A DNA stretch of 64,000 nt, taken from the NCBI GenBank assembly GCA_020160805.1, contig JAIUPO010000006.1:1-64000 (forward strand), written 5' to 3'. The notes below the pieces were generated by a model that was not told where the DNA came from, ran no database searches, and saw only the letters and a list, made by a program, of their open reading frames with translations. Source of the DNA: Actinomycetota bacterium (lineage in GTDB: Bacteria; Actinomycetota; Actinomycetes; Actinomycetales; Dermatophilaceae). Each line of letters begins with the position of its first letter. Position 1 is the stretch's first letter. Position numbers and translations under genes: made by a program. This document shows positions 48,309 through 58,035 of this stretch, in pieces.

Positions 48309-49429
48309 GCACGCTCGAGCTCGTCGACCCGAGCGCCCTGCTGGCCCGGCTGCGCGATGCCCTGAACGGCGGCCCGGCGCTGCGGCCGTATGTCGGCGCA
48401 CCCCCTCCCCTGCCCCCGCACGATCCCAACGACCTCCCACCTGGCCTGGTCCTCGCGGTCGGCACCTCCGGCTCCACGGGCGAGCCCAAGCTCGCGCTGC
48501 ACGACGCCGACAGCTTGCGCGCCAGCGCCGCCGGGACGTATGCCGTCCTGCACGGCCCCGGCCAGTGGCTGCTGGCTATCCCGCCCCAGCACATCGCCGG
48601 CCTGCAGGTGCTGGTCCGCTCAATCCTTTCCGGGACGACGCCCGTCATCATGGATCGCGACGCTGGGTTCACGCCGCAGGCTTTCGCCGCGGCGACGGCG
48701 GCGCTGACGGGCGAGACGGCATACACCTCCCTCGTCCCGACCCAGGTGGGCCGGCTGCTCGACGACCCGGCCGGTGCGGCGGCCCTGCGGCGGTTCGCCG
48801 TCGTGCTCGTCGGGGGTAGCGCGGTTCCGCTCACACTGCGGGAGCGCGCGTTGGCGGCGGGCGTGCGGCTGGTCGCGACCTATGGCATGAGCGAGAGCGC
48901 TGGCGGCTGTGTCTATGACGGTCGGCCGCTGCCGGGGGTCGAGATTGCCATCGATGAGGACGAGCGGATCCACCTCGGCGGCCCGATGATCGCCCACGGC
49001 TATCTCGGGCGCCCCGACCTGACTGCGGCGAACTTCACCACCCGGGATGGGAAGCGCTGGTTCGCCACCGACGACCTCGGCGCCCTCGACCCCGACGGCC
49101 GGCTCACCGTCCACGGGCGACGCGATGATGTGATCACCACCGGCGGGCTCAAAGTGCACCCGCGGGTGGTGGAGGAGGCGGTGCTCACGGCATACCCCGG
49201 GCTCAAAAGCGTTGTCGCCGTGGGGGTTCCGGACCCTGAGTGGGGCCAGATCGTCGCGCTCGCGGTGACCGGCGAGCACCCGCCGACCCGCGATGAGGTG
49301 CGGGATCGGCTGCGGGGTGAGCTGGCGGCATACGCCCTGCCCAAGGTGGTGCGCGTCCTGCCGCACCTGCCCGAGCGCGGCCCCGGCAAGCCCGACCGGC
49401 GGGCGATCGCCGCGATGGTGGGACAATAG
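48305..49429 (+). CDS. menE: o-succinylbenzoate-CoA ligase, apparent CTG start
   Basis: About 374 residues. An adenylate-forming enzyme activating o-succinylbenzoate with CoA for menaquinone. Motifs: VGTSGSTGEPKLALHD (ATP loop) near residue 56, YGMSESAGGCVYDGRP near residue 195, and GRRDDVITTGGLKVHP near residue 270. The first canonical in-frame start, TTG 48515, lies after the ATP loop, so translation must begin earlier. The only plausible site is CTG 48305, overlapping the ArsC-like stop (CTGA) with AGGA three bases before it. It is shorter at the N terminus than many MenE. Confidence 0.85.
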   Translation: MSTLELVDPSALLARLRDALNGGPALRPYVGAPPPLPPHDPNDLPPGLVLAVGTSGSTGEPKLALHDADSLRASAAGTYAVLHGPGQWLLAIPPQHIAGLQVLVRSILSGTTPVIMDRDAGFTPQAFAAATAALTGETAYTSLVPTQVGRLLDDPAGAAALRRFAVVLVGGSAVPLTLRERALAAGVRLVATYGMSESAGGCVYDGRPLPGVEIAIDEDERIHLGGPMIAHGYLGRPDLTAANFTTRDGKRWFATDDLGALDPDGRLTVHGRRDDVITTGGLKVHPRVVEEAVLTAYPGLKSVVAVGVPDPEWGQIVALAVTGEHPPTRDEVRDRLRGELAAYALPKVVRVLPHLPERGPGKPDRRAIAAMVGQ

Positions 49430-49433
49430 GGGC

Positions 49434-49703
49434 ATGCTGCGCTTCCTGCCGGGGCTGATCGCCCTGGTCCTCGCGATCTACACGCTGGTCGACTGCGTGC
49501 AGACGCCGGAGGAGCAGGTGCGCGGCCTGCCCAAGGTCGTGTGGGTTTTCGTCATCTTGCTGTTCCCGTATGCCGGCCCCGCTGGCTGGTGGTTCGCCGG
49601 CCGGCCGCGGGCGCTCGCCCTGCCCGGCCGTGAGACCGGTCGGCCCCGTCCGCCGCGCCCCAAGGGACCAGACGACGACCCCGACTTCCTGCGCAATCTC
49701 TGA
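49434..49703 (+). CDS. PLDc_N-type small membrane protein
   Basis: 89 residues from ATG 49434, five bases after menE. Two membrane segments: FLPGLIALVLAIYTLVDCVQ and LPKVVWVFVILLFPYAGPAG. The tail is charged, with Pro/Arg-rich sequence. The pattern matches the short phospholipase-D-nuclease N-terminal membrane domain common in actinobacteria. It has no enzymatic domain. Function unknown; its place between menE and menA is common in relatives as far as I recall. Confidence 0.8.
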   Translation: MLRFLPGLIALVLAIYTLVDCVQTPEEQVRGLPKVVWVFVILLFPYAGPAGWWFAGRPRALALPGRETGRPRPPRPKGPDDDPDFLRNL

Positions 49704-49736
49704 CCCTTTCGTTTGACCGAGGACTGAATCCTTCTC

Positions 49737-50609
49737 ATGGCTACGCCTGCCCAGTGGGTCGCCGGTGCCCGCCCCCGGACCCTGCCCGCCGCCGTTGCAC
49801 CCGTCCTCGTCGGCACCGGTGCCGCCGCGCAACTCGACCGCGAGGACTTCGGTCTGGCGCTGCTGGCGCTGCTGGTCTCCCTGGCGCTGCAGGTCGGCGT
49901 GAACTATGCCAATGACTATTCCGATGGCGTCCGCGGCACTGACGAGGCACGGGTCGGGCCGGTGCGGCTGGTCGGGCAGCGCCTGGCGGATCCGCGGCAT
50001 GTGAAGGTGATGGCCTTCGGCTTCTTCGGCCTGGCCGGGCTCGCGGGCCTGGCGTTGTGCGCGCTGGCCGGCACGATGAACCTGCTCTGGGTCGGCGCGG
50101 CGGCCATCCTCGCGGCCTGGTATTACACCGGTGGCAAGCGGCCCTATGGCTATCGCGGGCTGGGCGAGCCGTTCGTCTTCGTCTTCTTCGGGCTCGTCGC
50201 AACGCTCGGCACGATGTGGACGCAGGCGCACGCGCTGAGCGTTGTGGGGGTGCTGGGGGCGTATGGCGTCGGCGCTCTCGCCACCGCGCTGATGGTGACG
50301 AACAATCTGCGCGACCTGCCGAGCGATCGCGAGGCCGAAAAGCTCACCCTCGCCGTGCGCTGGGGCGATGCGAAAACCCGCTCGTTCTATGCCTTTTTGG
50401 TGATCAGCGCCCTTTTCACGGTGCTGATGTATGCCGTCTCCGCCCCCTGGGCGCTGCTTGCCTTCCTCGCTGCACCGCTGGGCCTGCAGCAGGTGGCGCG
50501 CGTCGCCCGCGGCGCTCGAGGGCGTGACCTGATCCCCGTGCTCGAAGGCACCGGCCGCACCCAGCTGGTGTATGCCGTCCTGCTCACCCTCGGCCTGTTC
50601 CTGGCCTGA
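49737..50609 (+). CDS. menA: 1,4-dihydroxy-2-naphthoate polyprenyltransferase
   Basis: 290 residues, about nine membrane segments. The UbiA-family Asp motifs are NYANDYSDGVRGTDEARVG near residue 58 and NNLRDLPSDREAEKLTLAVR near residue 185. It attaches the polyprenyl chain, probably made by the synthase at 23473, to dihydroxynaphthoate in the membrane. ARPRTLPAAVAPVLVG is the typical start. Confidence 0.94.
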   Translation: MATPAQWVAGARPRTLPAAVAPVLVGTGAAAQLDREDFGLALLALLVSLALQVGVNYANDYSDGVRGTDEARVGPVRLVGQRLADPRHVKVMAFGFFGLAGLAGLALCALAGTMNLLWVGAAAILAAWYYTGGKRPYGYRGLGEPFVFVFFGLVATLGTMWTQAHALSVVGVLGAYGVGALATALMVTNNLRDLPSDREAEKLTLAVRWGDAKTRSFYAFLVISALFTVLMYAVSAPWALLAFLAAPLGLQQVARVARGARGRDLIPVLEGTGRTQLVYAVLLTLGLFLA

Positions 50610-50670
50610 CGCGGGTCGGGCCGTGAGTCGGTTCCTAGGTCGTCCGCGCCGGTCGACTGCGTGGTGCTAG

Positions 50671-50684
50671 CACCAGTTAGAAAA
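50671..50684. terminator. palindrome in the menA / DUF4229 convergent gap
   Basis: TGGTGCTAGCACCA is a perfect 14-base palindrome followed on the plus strand by an A-rich stretch (AAAACCCCGAAAAACG). It lies between two convergent genes and may contribute to termination, though the loop would be very tight. Confidence 0.35.
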
Positions 50685-50720
50685 CCCCGAAAAACGTCCC
50701 GTGACCGGCGGAAGTCAGGG

Positions 50721-51005
50721 TCAGCGGAAGTCGGCGTCGGTGGCCGCGTCTTGCGTGGCAGCGTCTTCGATGGCCTCATCGGAGTCGGCGCGCTTGGCGG
50801 CGAGCCGGCCCTCGACCCGGTTGCTGAGTTTGTCGACGGTGTCCTGGCGCAGCGGGCGCAAGGCGAAGTACGAGATCAGCACCGAGAGGGTCGCCGCACC
50901 AACCAGCAGCCACGGCTGCTGCGAGCGGTCGCGCAGCCCGAGCAGCCAGAGCAGGCCAAGGCAGCCGAAGAAGATCAGGAAACGCAGCAGGGTGTAGCGG
51001 ACCAC
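50721..51005 (-). CDS. DUF4229-like membrane protein
   Basis: 94 residues from GTG 51005, one base after the ccsB stop. Two membrane segments (FLIFFGCLGLLWLLGL and PWLLVGAATLSVLISYFAL) precede a charged, Ala/Asp-rich tail. The layout, length and position after ccsB match DUF4229 proteins of actinobacteria. Function unknown. Confidence 0.75.
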   Translation of the reverse strand: MVRYTLLRFLIFFGCLGLLWLLGLRDRSQQPWLLVGAATLSVLISYFALRPLRQDTVDKLSNRVEGRLAAKRADSDEAIEDAATQDAATDADFR

Positions 51006-51006
51006 G

Positions 51007-52002
51007 TCATACCCCTGAATAGCTGTGCTGGCCGACGAAGTACATATTCACGATGGAGTAGTTGATGATGATGCACGCGAAGCCGGCGAGCGCGATATAG
51101 GTCGCCTTCTGGCGGCTGATCCCGGTGGTGGCGCGGGCGTGCAGGTAGGCGGCATACACCACCCAAATCACGAAGGTCCACACCTCCTTGGGGTCCCAGT
51201 TCCAGTAGGACGCCCAGGCCTGCCGCGCCCAGATGGCGCCGGCGATCAGGGTGAAAGTCCACAGCGGGAAGGCGATGACGTGCAGGCCGTATGACAGCCG
51301 CTCCAGTTCGGGGGCGGGCGGCAGCACGCGCCGCAGACCGGCGAGGCGGCCGGGTGCCCCGCCGCCCCGAGCCTCCGCGCGGTCGACCAGCAGATAGGCC
51401 AGACCGACCATTGCGGCGAGCGTGAAAACACCCACCGAAATCGTCGCGACCGTCACGTGGATGACCAGCCAGCCGGACTTCAAGGAGGGCATGAGCTGGG
51501 CGGCCTCGGTGTACCAGAAGGTGGTGGCCGAGCCGAGCATGAGCAGCACGGGCGCCGTGACGAAGGCGCCGAGCCAGTCGACATTGCGCTTCAAGCCCCA
51601 GAGGCAGAAGGACAGCAGCAGCACAAAGGACGCGGCGGCGACAAACTCGTGGAGGTTGCCCAGCGGCGGACGGTGCACGGACAGGCCGCGGAAGAGGATC
51701 GAGACCCCGACGAGCAGCGTGGCGAGCCCGGTGAGCATGCGCGCCGGCCCGGCGGCCTTGCGCGCCTTGACCAGCCCACTCGCGCTCGCCGCATCATCGC
51801 CCGGTCCATCCGGCGACCGGTGAACCGCCGGACCGCCGGCCCCGACGAGCACGTCGGCGCGCGCCGGCTCCACGGCATCACGCGGCGCGGCCGCCGCCGA
51901 GCGCGCCAGATAGACGATGAACCCGAGCATCGCCAGCGTGAGGACCACGATGGCGGAGTAGAGGCTCACCAGTGAGTACTGCTCCAGAACTTCACGTGTC
52001 AT
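51007..52002 (-). CDS. ccsB: cytochrome c assembly protein CcsB/ResC
   Basis: 331 residues with eight or so membrane segments. The heme-handling tryptophan-rich motif is WASYWNWDPKEVW near residue 265. Histidines expected to ligate heme occur in SVHRPPLGNLHEF and near HVIAFPLW. With ResB it exports heme and attaches it to apocytochromes c (System II). A loop of about 50 Ala/Gly/Asp residues lies near residue 35. Separated from resB by the 112-residue protein below. Confidence 0.93.
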   Translation of the reverse strand: MTREVLEQYSLVSLYSAIVVLTLAMLGFIVYLARSAAAAPRDAVEPARADVLVGAGGPAVHRSPDGPGDDAASASGLVKARKAAGPARMLTGLATLLVGVSILFRGLSVHRPPLGNLHEFVAAASFVLLLSFCLWGLKRNVDWLGAFVTAPVLLMLGSATTFWYTEAAQLMPSLKSGWLVIHVTVATISVGVFTLAAMVGLAYLLVDRAEARGGGAPGRLAGLRRVLPPAPELERLSYGLHVIAFPLWTFTLIAGAIWARQAWASYWNWDPKEVWTFVIWVVYAAYLHARATTGISRQKATYIALAGFACIIINYSIVNMYFVGQHSYSGV

Positions 52003-52046
52003 AACGCGGGCATCCTCTCACGGGGTCCTGACAGGCCCCTTAGGCC

Positions 52047-52385
52047 TCAGCGGACGGCAGTGACGGCCTGGGGTTTGTCGGCCGCCGCGAGATTGGGGGC
52101 GACGCTGAAGACGACCGTCCCCTTCGGGGAGGTGTAGGTAACGGTGACGCCGTTGTACGTCCACGCCCGCGAGGACAAGCGCGTCCAACTCGACCCGGCC
52201 GGCCCACCGGAAGTGCGCCATAGCGAGGCGACGACCTCGGGCGTGGCATAGCGACCAGCCGCCGCCTTGTCCCCCACGCGCCACGCGGCAACCAGCTTCT
52301 CGACATAGGTCCCGACCCGGCCGATGATCGGCCGGCCTTCCTCCGCGACATACACCTTGCGCCAGCCACTTTGATAGGTGTCCAC
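52047..52385 (-). CDS. hypothetical protein within the cytochrome c operon
   Basis: 112 residues from GTG 52385. I do not recognise a family. The sequence (GKVYVAEEG-like start, then VAAWRVGDKAAAGRYATPEV, and a beta-rich end TYNGVTVTYTSPKGTVVFSV) looks like a compact domain of the kind found outside the membrane, but it has no signal peptide. The frame upstream of the GTG meets a stop after a few codons. Either the export signal was lost or the protein is cytoplasmic. Same strand and spacing as its neighbours. Confidence 0.55.
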   Translation of the reverse strand: MDTYQSGWRKVYVAEEGRPIIGRVGTYVEKLVAAWRVGDKAAAGRYATPEVVASLWRTSGGPAGSSWTRLSSRAWTYNGVTVTYTSPKGTVVFSVAPNLAAADKPQAVTAVR

Positions 52386-52427
52386 CGCGCAGGGCAGAGG
52401 TATGACGCATGCCCGCAGTCTTGCAGG

Positions 52428-53972
52428 TCACCGACTCGGCAGTCCGGCGGCCAGCCGATCGAGGTAGTCCTGCAGGCCGGAGTCGTCGCCCTTGGCGAGC
52501 GCGCCCAGGCGCACGCGGGAGCCACCCGCCGGCAAGGCCTCGACGCGGGCGAAGACTCGGCGGCGGCGGATCAGCAGCGAGGCGATCAGCCCGGCCAGTG
52601 CCAGGAGCGAAGACCACAGCGTCAGGTCCTTGGCCGGGTCGTGGCGGATCGACAGGCCGGCCCAGCGGACCACCTTGTTGAAGGTGATCGACCCGCGGTC
52701 GCCGGGCAATTGCACCGTCTCCCCCGGCGCGATCCAGATGCGCAGCGGCTCGCCATTGGTGTCCTTGACCTGGGTCATCTCCTTGGTGTTCAAGGTATAG
52801 ACCGACCCCGACAGCCCCCCAGGGTTGAGCTCGCCTTCATACAGCCCTAGCGCCATCTTGGGGTCGCGCGCGTCAGGGAAGATCGAGATCGGGCCCTGGT
52901 CCTGGGTGATGACACCGGTGGGCAGCAGATTGCCGAAGAAGCCGAGTTCTTTCGGCTGGGCGCCGGGGACCTTGATCGCGCCGGAGGAGGTGTAGTTGTT
53001 GTCCCGCGCGAGGAAGACCGTCGGTCCCGTGTAAACCACTTTGCCGCGCGAATCTTTCACGGTCACATCGGCGGCATAGCCATTGCCGAGCAGGAAGATC
53101 GCGGCCCCGCTCATTTCGACCGGGTGGTTGACCTTCAGCACGTGCGACTGCTCCGGCGCACCGGGAGAGTCGGTGGTGCGCAGGTATGCCGAGAAGTCCC
53201 GCGGCTGCCCGAACTGGCCACCGCCCACGCGGTCCTCGAAGCTCGCGTCGAAGCGATCCAGGGTCAAGGTGAAGGGCGGCAGTTTCGCGGTGTCGACGCG
53301 CGGCCCGGGATCGAGGGTGTCGTAGTTGATCGCCGTGTCAGAAAAGCTCCCGCCAACCGGGACGATGACATCGCCCTTCCACCCCCACACGTGCCCGACC
53401 GCGACGCCGACGATGACACCGATCAGGGCGGTATGGAAGAGCAGGTTGCCGGTCTCCTTCGCATAGCCGCTCTCCGCTGCGAGGGTATGCCCGTCGCGCA
53501 CGTCCACCCGATAGCGCCGGCCAAGCGCGGCCTTCACGCTGGCGAGCGCGACGTCGGGGTCGGCGTCGAGGTCGCGCTCGGCATACGCCGGGAGCCGGTC
53601 GAGGCGAGCCGGCACGCGCGGCGGGCGGCCGCGCAGGTGGCGAAGGTGGATTCGCGTGCGGGGCAGGACGCAGCCGATCAGGCTGATAAGCAGCAGCAGA
53701 TAGATCGCCGAGAACCACGGGGTCGCATAGACCTCGAAGAACCCGAGCCGATCCAGGATCGGGCCCATCGTCGGATGGCGGGCGATGTAGTCCGAGGTGC
53801 GGGTCGGGTTGATCGAGCGCTGCGGCCAGATGGACCCGGGCAAGGCGGCGACCGCGAGCAGCAGCAGCAGGAGCAGCGCGGTCCGCATACTCGTGAGGTT
53901 GCGCCAGGCCCAGCGGGCCCAACCGAGCGGGCCGAGGCTGGGTTGCTGGATGCGGGCGCTCTGGGCGGTCAC
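52428..53972 (-). CDS. resB: cytochrome c biogenesis protein ResB
   Basis: 514 residues from GTG 53972, which overlaps the ccdA stop (GTGA). Three N-terminal membrane segments ([37 protein letters not shown], and one ending GHVWGWKG) are followed by a large extracytoplasmic beta-rich domain and a final segment [16 protein letters not shown]. This is the standard ResB/Ccs1 layout. It partners CcsB in heme ligation. The frame stays open further upstream only as a ccdA shadow. Confidence 0.93.
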   Translation of the reverse strand: MTAQSARIQQPSLGPLGWARWAWRNLTSMRTALLLLLLLAVAALPGSIWPQRSINPTRTSDYIARHPTMGPILDRLGFFEVYATPWFSAIYLLLLISLIGCVLPRTRIHLRHLRGRPPRVPARLDRLPAYAERDLDADPDVALASVKAALGRRYRVDVRDGHTLAAESGYAKETGNLLFHTALIGVIVGVAVGHVWGWKGDVIVPVGGSFSDTAINYDTLDPGPRVDTAKLPPFTLTLDRFDASFEDRVGGGQFGQPRDFSAYLRTTDSPGAPEQSHVLKVNHPVEMSGAAIFLLGNGYAADVTVKDSRGKVVYTGPTVFLARDNNYTSSGAIKVPGAQPKELGFFGNLLPTGVITQDQGPISIFPDARDPKMALGLYEGELNPGGLSGSVYTLNTKEMTQVKDTNGEPLRIWIAPGETVQLPGDRGSITFNKVVRWAGLSIRHDPAKDLTLWSSLLALAGLIASLLIRRRRVFARVEALPAGGSRVRLGALAKGDDSGLQDYLDRLAAGLPSR

Positions 53973-54763
53973 AGGAAAACCTCGAAACCGCCGATGGCGT
54001 GCACCTGAAGCCAACTCATGATCCGCGCCCATAGGCCGCTGACCAGCAGAATCCCGACGGCGAGCAAGAGCAAGCCGCCGGCTAGGTGGATGCGGCGGCT
54101 GTGCCGGCGCAGGAAGGCGTTGAAGCGGCCCGCCCGCTCCCAGGCCGCCGCCATCACGAGGAAGGGCAGGCCGAGGCCGAGGCAGTATGCCGTCGCGAGC
54201 GTTACCGCGCGCCCCACGCTCGGCTCGGTCGCGGTGGCCATCGCGAGTACCGCGCCGAGGGTCGGGCCGGAGCAGGGGGTCCAGCCGATCCCGAAGACGG
54301 CGCCGAGTGCGGGCGCCCCGAGCAGGCCCATGCGCGGCCGCCAGCGCGGGGCGAGGGTGCGCTGGGTGCCGGCGCCGAGGAAGACCAGCGCCATGACGAT
54401 GACGATTGCCCCGCCGATCCGGGTCAAGGCTTCTTGATGCTCCCAAAAGGCCCGTCCGATGCCGGTGACGAATAGGGCCATCAGGATGAAGACGGCGCTG
54501 AAGCCGGCGATGAAGAGCAGCGTGCCCAGCACGACCCGGCTGCGGGCGGGCGCCGCGACAACCCCGCGCGGCGCGGTGGGTGCGGGTGTCGGTGCGATGG
54601 GCGAGGGGCCGGCACCCGCGACATACCCCAGGAATCCGGGGACTAGCGGGAGCACGCACGGGGAGGCGAAGGAGACCAGGCCGGCGAGGGCCGCGATGGC
54701 GATGGCGACGGGCAACGCGCCCGAGGCCACCGTCTGCGAGGCGCCCGCCACGAGCTGACTCAC
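53969..54763 (-). CDS. ccdA: thiol-disulfide transporter CcdA
   Basis: 264 residues from GTG 54763. Six membrane segments with the two redox cysteines in [20 protein letters not shown] (near residue 35) and [15 protein letters not shown] (near residue 165). CcdA carries electrons from cytoplasmic thioredoxin across the membrane to ResA, keeping the apocytochrome CXXCH reduced. Overlaps both neighbours by four bases. Confidence 0.94.
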   Translation of the reverse strand: MSQLVAGASQTVASGALPVAIAIAALAGLVSFASPCVLPLVPGFLGYVAGAGPSPIAPTPAPTAPRGVVAAPARSRVVLGTLLFIAGFSAVFILMALFVTGIGRAFWEHQEALTRIGGAIVIVMALVFLGAGTQRTLAPRWRPRMGLLGAPALGAVFGIGWTPCSGPTLGAVLAMATATEPSVGRAVTLATAYCLGLGLPFLVMAAAWERAGRFNAFLRRHSRRIHLAGGLLLLAVGILLVSGLWARIMSWLQVHAIGGFEVFL

Positions 54764-55356
54764 GAGGCGGGGCCCCCGGCGACATCCTCGATCAGGCCGG
54801 TCAGGGTCGAAGCCGTGATGGGCCCGGAAATGCGGGCGGCGATCCGGCCCTGCCGGTCGAGGACCAGGGTCGATGGCATCGCATTGGCCTTGCCCTGCAG
54901 CATCAGCACCGCCTTGCCGCCGGGGTCGCTGAGGCTGGGGTATGGCAGCTTCCACTCCTCGACCTGCGCCTTGCCGGTCGTCGCCTCCTCGCGGAAGTTG
55001 ATGCCGAGGAAGTCCGCCTGAGCCGTCACCGTCGGGTCGGTAGCGACCGCGACCAGGTCGGGGGCTTCCTTGTCACACGGGCCGCACCAGGAGGCCCAGA
55101 TGTTGACGACGAGGAGCTTGTCGCGGCCGGTGCTGCTGTCGTATGCCGCCCCGTCGACGGTGGTGCCCGTCAGGACAACGGGCTCGCCGCGCTTGGCTTC
55201 GGGGATGAGTTCGCTGGTGCCATCGCCGGCGATATAGCCCTTGCCGTCGCCGGCCTTGGCCTGGTTGGCGATGTCATTGCCTGTGCATCCGGCCAGGCTC
55301 AGGGCCGCGGCCGCGGTGAGGGCAGCGAGAATGGCCGCGCGGCGAGAGGGGCTCAC
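54760..55356 (-). CDS. resA: TlpA/ResA-family thioredoxin lipoprotein
   Basis: 198 residues from GTG 55356. A lipobox (LSLAGC, Cys near residue 24) shows it is anchored outside the membrane. The active site is [17 protein letters not shown] near residue 88, with the cis-proline in [11 protein letters not shown]. It reduces apocytochrome c cysteines before heme attachment, receiving electrons from CcdA encoded just downstream. Confidence 0.93.
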   Translation of the reverse strand: MSPSRRAAILAALTAAAALSLAGCTGNDIANQAKAGDGKGYIAGDGTSELIPEAKRGEPVVLTGTTVDGAAYDSSTGRDKLLVVNIWASWCGPCDKEAPDLVAVATDPTVTAQADFLGINFREEATTGKAQVEEWKLPYPSLSDPGGKAVLMLQGKANAMPSTLVLDRQGRIAARISGPITASTLTGLIEDVAGGPAS

Positions 55357-55988
55357 GCGCCGACGCTCGCGGTGGCATCGGAGATCAGGTGCCGGGCCGG
55401 TTCCGCATACGACACCGACGCAATCTCGCGGCCGTCGAAGGCGATCGTCGTGACCGAGGCGAGCGAGCATTCACGGCTGCGCGGGTCGTGCCAGAGGCGG
55501 CGACCTTCGGCGGCGCTGCGCATCATCCAGATCGGCAGTTGGTGGGAAACGATGACCGCTTCGTGGCCGGTGCCGGCCGCTCGGGCGGCGTCGACGGCGG
55601 CACTCATGCGCTCGACGATCTCGACATAGGGCTCGCCCCAGGACGGCTTGGTGATGTTGTGCATCTTGGCAAGGTTCTTGGGGCGCAACAGATTTGCAAG
55701 GCTGACCTGCTGGCCCTCGAAGCGATTCGTCGCCTCCAGGACGCGCTCGTCCAAGGTGACCGGGAGGCCGAGGCGCTCCGCGAGCGGGGCCATCGTTTCT
55801 TGCGCGCGGATCAGCGGGGAGGAGACCAGGTGGGTGATATCGCGGCCGTGGAGGTGATCGGCGACAACCTGCGCCATCGCCCGGCCGCGCTCGGAGAGGT
55901 GGAAGCCGTCGAGGCGCCCATAGAGGACCTTGTCCGGATTGTGCACCTCGCCATGGCGCAGGAGGTGGACCAGGGTGCGCTCGCTCAT
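55353..55988 (-). CDS. histidine phosphatase family protein
   Basis: 211 residues from ATG 55988, overlapping the hemL stop by ATGA. The catalytic motif [18 protein letters not shown] is at residue 8 and the second histidine is in [11 protein letters not shown] near residue 145. Cofactor-independent phosphoglycerate-mutase-like phosphatase; substrate unknown. Its conserved position between hemL and the cytochrome c genes suggests co-transcription rather than a heme role. Confidence 0.88.
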   Translation of the reverse strand: MSERTLVHLLRHGEVHNPDKVLYGRLDGFHLSERGRAMAQVVADHLHGRDITHLVSSPLIRAQETMAPLAERLGLPVTLDERVLEATNRFEGQQVSLANLLRPKNLAKMHNITKPSWGEPYVEIVERMSAAVDAARAAGTGHEAVIVSHQLPIWMMRSAAEGRRLWHDPRSRECSLASVTTIAFDGREIASVSYAEPARHLISDATASVGA

Positions 55989-57352
55989 GGCGCGATTGTC
56001 GCAAAGGATTCTGAGGCGGCTCGCGCGGCCTCCGGGAGGGCTTCGACGACCCGGTCCAGGGCCGCGTCGTCGTGGGCGGCGGAGACGAACCATGCTTCAT
56101 AGGCGCTCGGCGGCAGGTGGACGCCCTGGTCGAGCATGCTGTGGAAGAAGGCGGCGTAGGCCGGGCTGCTGGTGGTCTTGGCCTGGTCGTAGTTGGTCAC
56201 CGGGCCCTCGGTGAGGAAGATGCTAAACATCGAGCCGGCCCACTGGATCGTATGTGGCACACCGGCTTTCGTGAGTTCTGCGGCCGCGGCGTCGGCGATG
56301 GTGTGGGCGGTCGTGGTCAGGTGGGAGTAGACGTCGTCGGTGCAGCCGCGCAGGGTCGCGAGCCCGGCGGCGGTGGCGACGGGGTTTCCGGAGAGGGTGC
56401 CGGCTTGGTAGACGGGGCCGTCGGGGGCGAGGTATGCCATGTGGGCCGCACTGCCGCCGAAAGCCGCCGCGGGGAAGCCCCCGCCCATGACCTTGCCGAA
56501 GGTGAACAGATCGGGGGCACCACTGTCATACGGACCCTCCAGGCCGTACCACCCGGCCCGGCTGCAGCGGAAGCCGGTCATCACCTCATCGGAGATGAGC
56601 AGGGCGCCGTGCGCGCGGGTGATCCGGCGCAGCGCTTCGGTGAAGCCGGGCAGCGGCGGAACGACGCCCATATTGCCCGGGGCAGCCTCGGTGATGACCG
56701 CGGCGATGTGCTCGCCATCGGCGGCAAAGGCCGCCTCGAGCGCCTCAATGTCGTTGTAGGGCAAGACGATCGTCTCGGCTGCGGCGCTTTGCGGGACGCC
56801 GGCCGAGTCGGGCAGGCCGAAGGTCGCGACGCCCGAGCCGGCGGCGGCGAGCAGGGCATCGACATGCCCGTGATAGCAGCCGGCAAACTTCACGACGCGC
56901 GAGCGGCCGGTGATGCCGCGGGCCAGGCGAAGTGCACTCATGGTGGCCTCCGTTCCGCTGGAGACCAGGCGCACCTGCTCGACCGGCTCGATGCGCGCGA
57001 CGATCTCCTCGGCGAGGGCGATCTCGTTCTCACTCGGTGTGCCATAGGAGAAGCCGCGGCCGGCTGCTTCGGTCACGGCGCGCAGCACGTCCGGGTGGGT
57101 GTGACCGAGGATCATCGGGCCCCACGAGCCGATCAGATCGACATACTCGCGGCCGTCGGCGTCGGTCAGGTAGGCACCGCGGGCGCTGGTGACGAATCGC
57201 GGCGTGCCGCCGACGGACCTGAAGGCGCGGACCGGGCTGTTGACGCCGCCGGGGACGACGCGGCGGGCGCGGGCGAAGAGCGCCTCCGAGGCGGGAGCGT
57301 CACTGGGGTGAAGAGGCGCTGCGGGGGCCGGGGAGGGGTGAGCGGACGGCAT
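55985..57352 (-). CDS. hemL: glutamate-1-semialdehyde 2,1-aminomutase
   Basis: 455 residues. A PLP enzyme making 5-aminolevulinate from glutamate-1-semialdehyde, following HemA. Motifs: [19 protein letters not shown] near residue 33, the cofactor region [18 protein letters not shown] near residue 127, and the PLP lysine in [19 protein letters not shown] near residue 285. First gene of the hemL-phosphatase-resA-ccdA-resB-ccsB run. GAGACT seven bases upstream of the start may be a weak -10 for a leaderless message. Confidence 0.95.
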   Translation of the reverse strand: MPSAHPSPAPAAPLHPSDAPASEALFARARRVVPGGVNSPVRAFRSVGGTPRFVTSARGAYLTDADGREYVDLIGSWGPMILGHTHPDVLRAVTEAAGRGFSYGTPSENEIALAEEIVARIEPVEQVRLVSSGTEATMSALRLARGITGRSRVVKFAGCYHGHVDALLAAAGSGVATFGLPDSAGVPQSAAAETIVLPYNDIEALEAAFAADGEHIAAVITEAAPGNMGVVPPLPGFTEALRRITRAHGALLISDEVMTGFRCSRAGWYGLEGPYDSGAPDLFTFGKVMGGGFPAAAFGGSAAHMAYLAPDGPVYQAGTLSGNPVATAAGLATLRGCTDDVYSHLTTTAHTIADAAAAELTKAGVPHTIQWAGSMFSIFLTEGPVTNYDQAKTTSSPAYAAFFHSMLDQGVHLPPSAYEAWFVSAAHDDAALDRVVEALPEAARAASESFATIAP

Positions 57353-57400
57353 ACGTCCAAGTCTCTCAGGCGGGCGAACGGGGCCCGAACTCGTCGGGCG

Positions 57401-57901
57401 TCAGCGCAGGGAGTCGCCGGCCTGGCCGGGCTGGGCCAGGTGGTCGCGGACCTTTTGCAAGGCGGTGCCGAGGGCGAGGAACTCTTGGGGCTCCAGCACT
57501 TCGATGAGGTGCTCACGGACCGAGGTGACATGGCACCTGGCCATCTGGTCGATATTCGCCTTGCCCGCGTCGGTGAGGACGAGTTCGACGCCGCGGCGGT
57601 CGTCGAGGCAGGCCTCGCGGCGGACCCAGCCGCGCTTCTCGAGGCGAGCGGCCGTGTGCGTGATGCGACTGCGGGACTGCACGACGAGGTCGGCGAGGGC
57701 AGACATTCGCATGCGACCGTCGGGTGCCTCGGAGAGCATGGAGATAACTTCGTATTCGGACAGCTGGGTGCCGTGGTGGGACAGGTCGCGATCGAGGGCG
57801 ACCTCCAGGAGCCGGGTGGCGCGCAGGTACGAGCGCCACGCTTGCTGCTCGGATTCGGTGAGCCAGCGCGTGTCGTCAGACGCGGCAGATGAGGAGGTCA
57901 T
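57401..57901 (-). CDS. MarR-family transcriptional regulator
   Basis: 166 residues. Winged-helix core with HGTQLSEYEVISMLSEAPDG, the recognition-helix region VVQSRSRITHTAARLEKRGW near residue 87, and the wing DDRRGVELVLTDAGKANI. Divergent from yceI with a 134-base gap; such marR/yceI pairs are common in actinobacteria, suggesting it represses itself and yceI. The inducer is unknown. Confidence 0.92.
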   Translation of the reverse strand: MTSSSAASDDTRWLTESEQQAWRSYLRATRLLEVALDRDLSHHGTQLSEYEVISMLSEAPDGRMRMSALADLVVQSRSRITHTAARLEKRGWVRREACLDDRRGVELVLTDAGKANIDQMARCHVTSVREHLIEVLEPQEFLALGTALQKVRDHLAQPGQAGDSLR

Positions 57902-57958
57902 CGGGGCCCATTCTGCCAGGTAAAGGGGCCTGTCGTAGAACGCGCAACCATTGCCGAC

Positions 57959-57990
57959 TTGACGATCGTCGATTTCGTTGAAATATTAAT
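57959..57990 (+). promoter_or_regulatory. yceI promoter and possible MarR operator
   Basis: TTGACG (57959-57964) is followed after 17 bases by an AT-rich -10 region (AATATTAAT, 57982-57990), the most AT-rich stretch nearby. The inverted repeat ATTTC-GTT-GAAAT lies across the spacer and could be the MarR site. Confidence 0.55.
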
Positions 57991-58035
57991 GATCGTACCC
58001 ACCGCGAACGACGAACTCCCCCAAGGATGAGCACT

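Noticed and set aside
52000-52030. A Rex-like site (TTCACGTG) upstream of ccsB
   Set aside because: Only one half-site is present and the spacing does not match a Rex operator.
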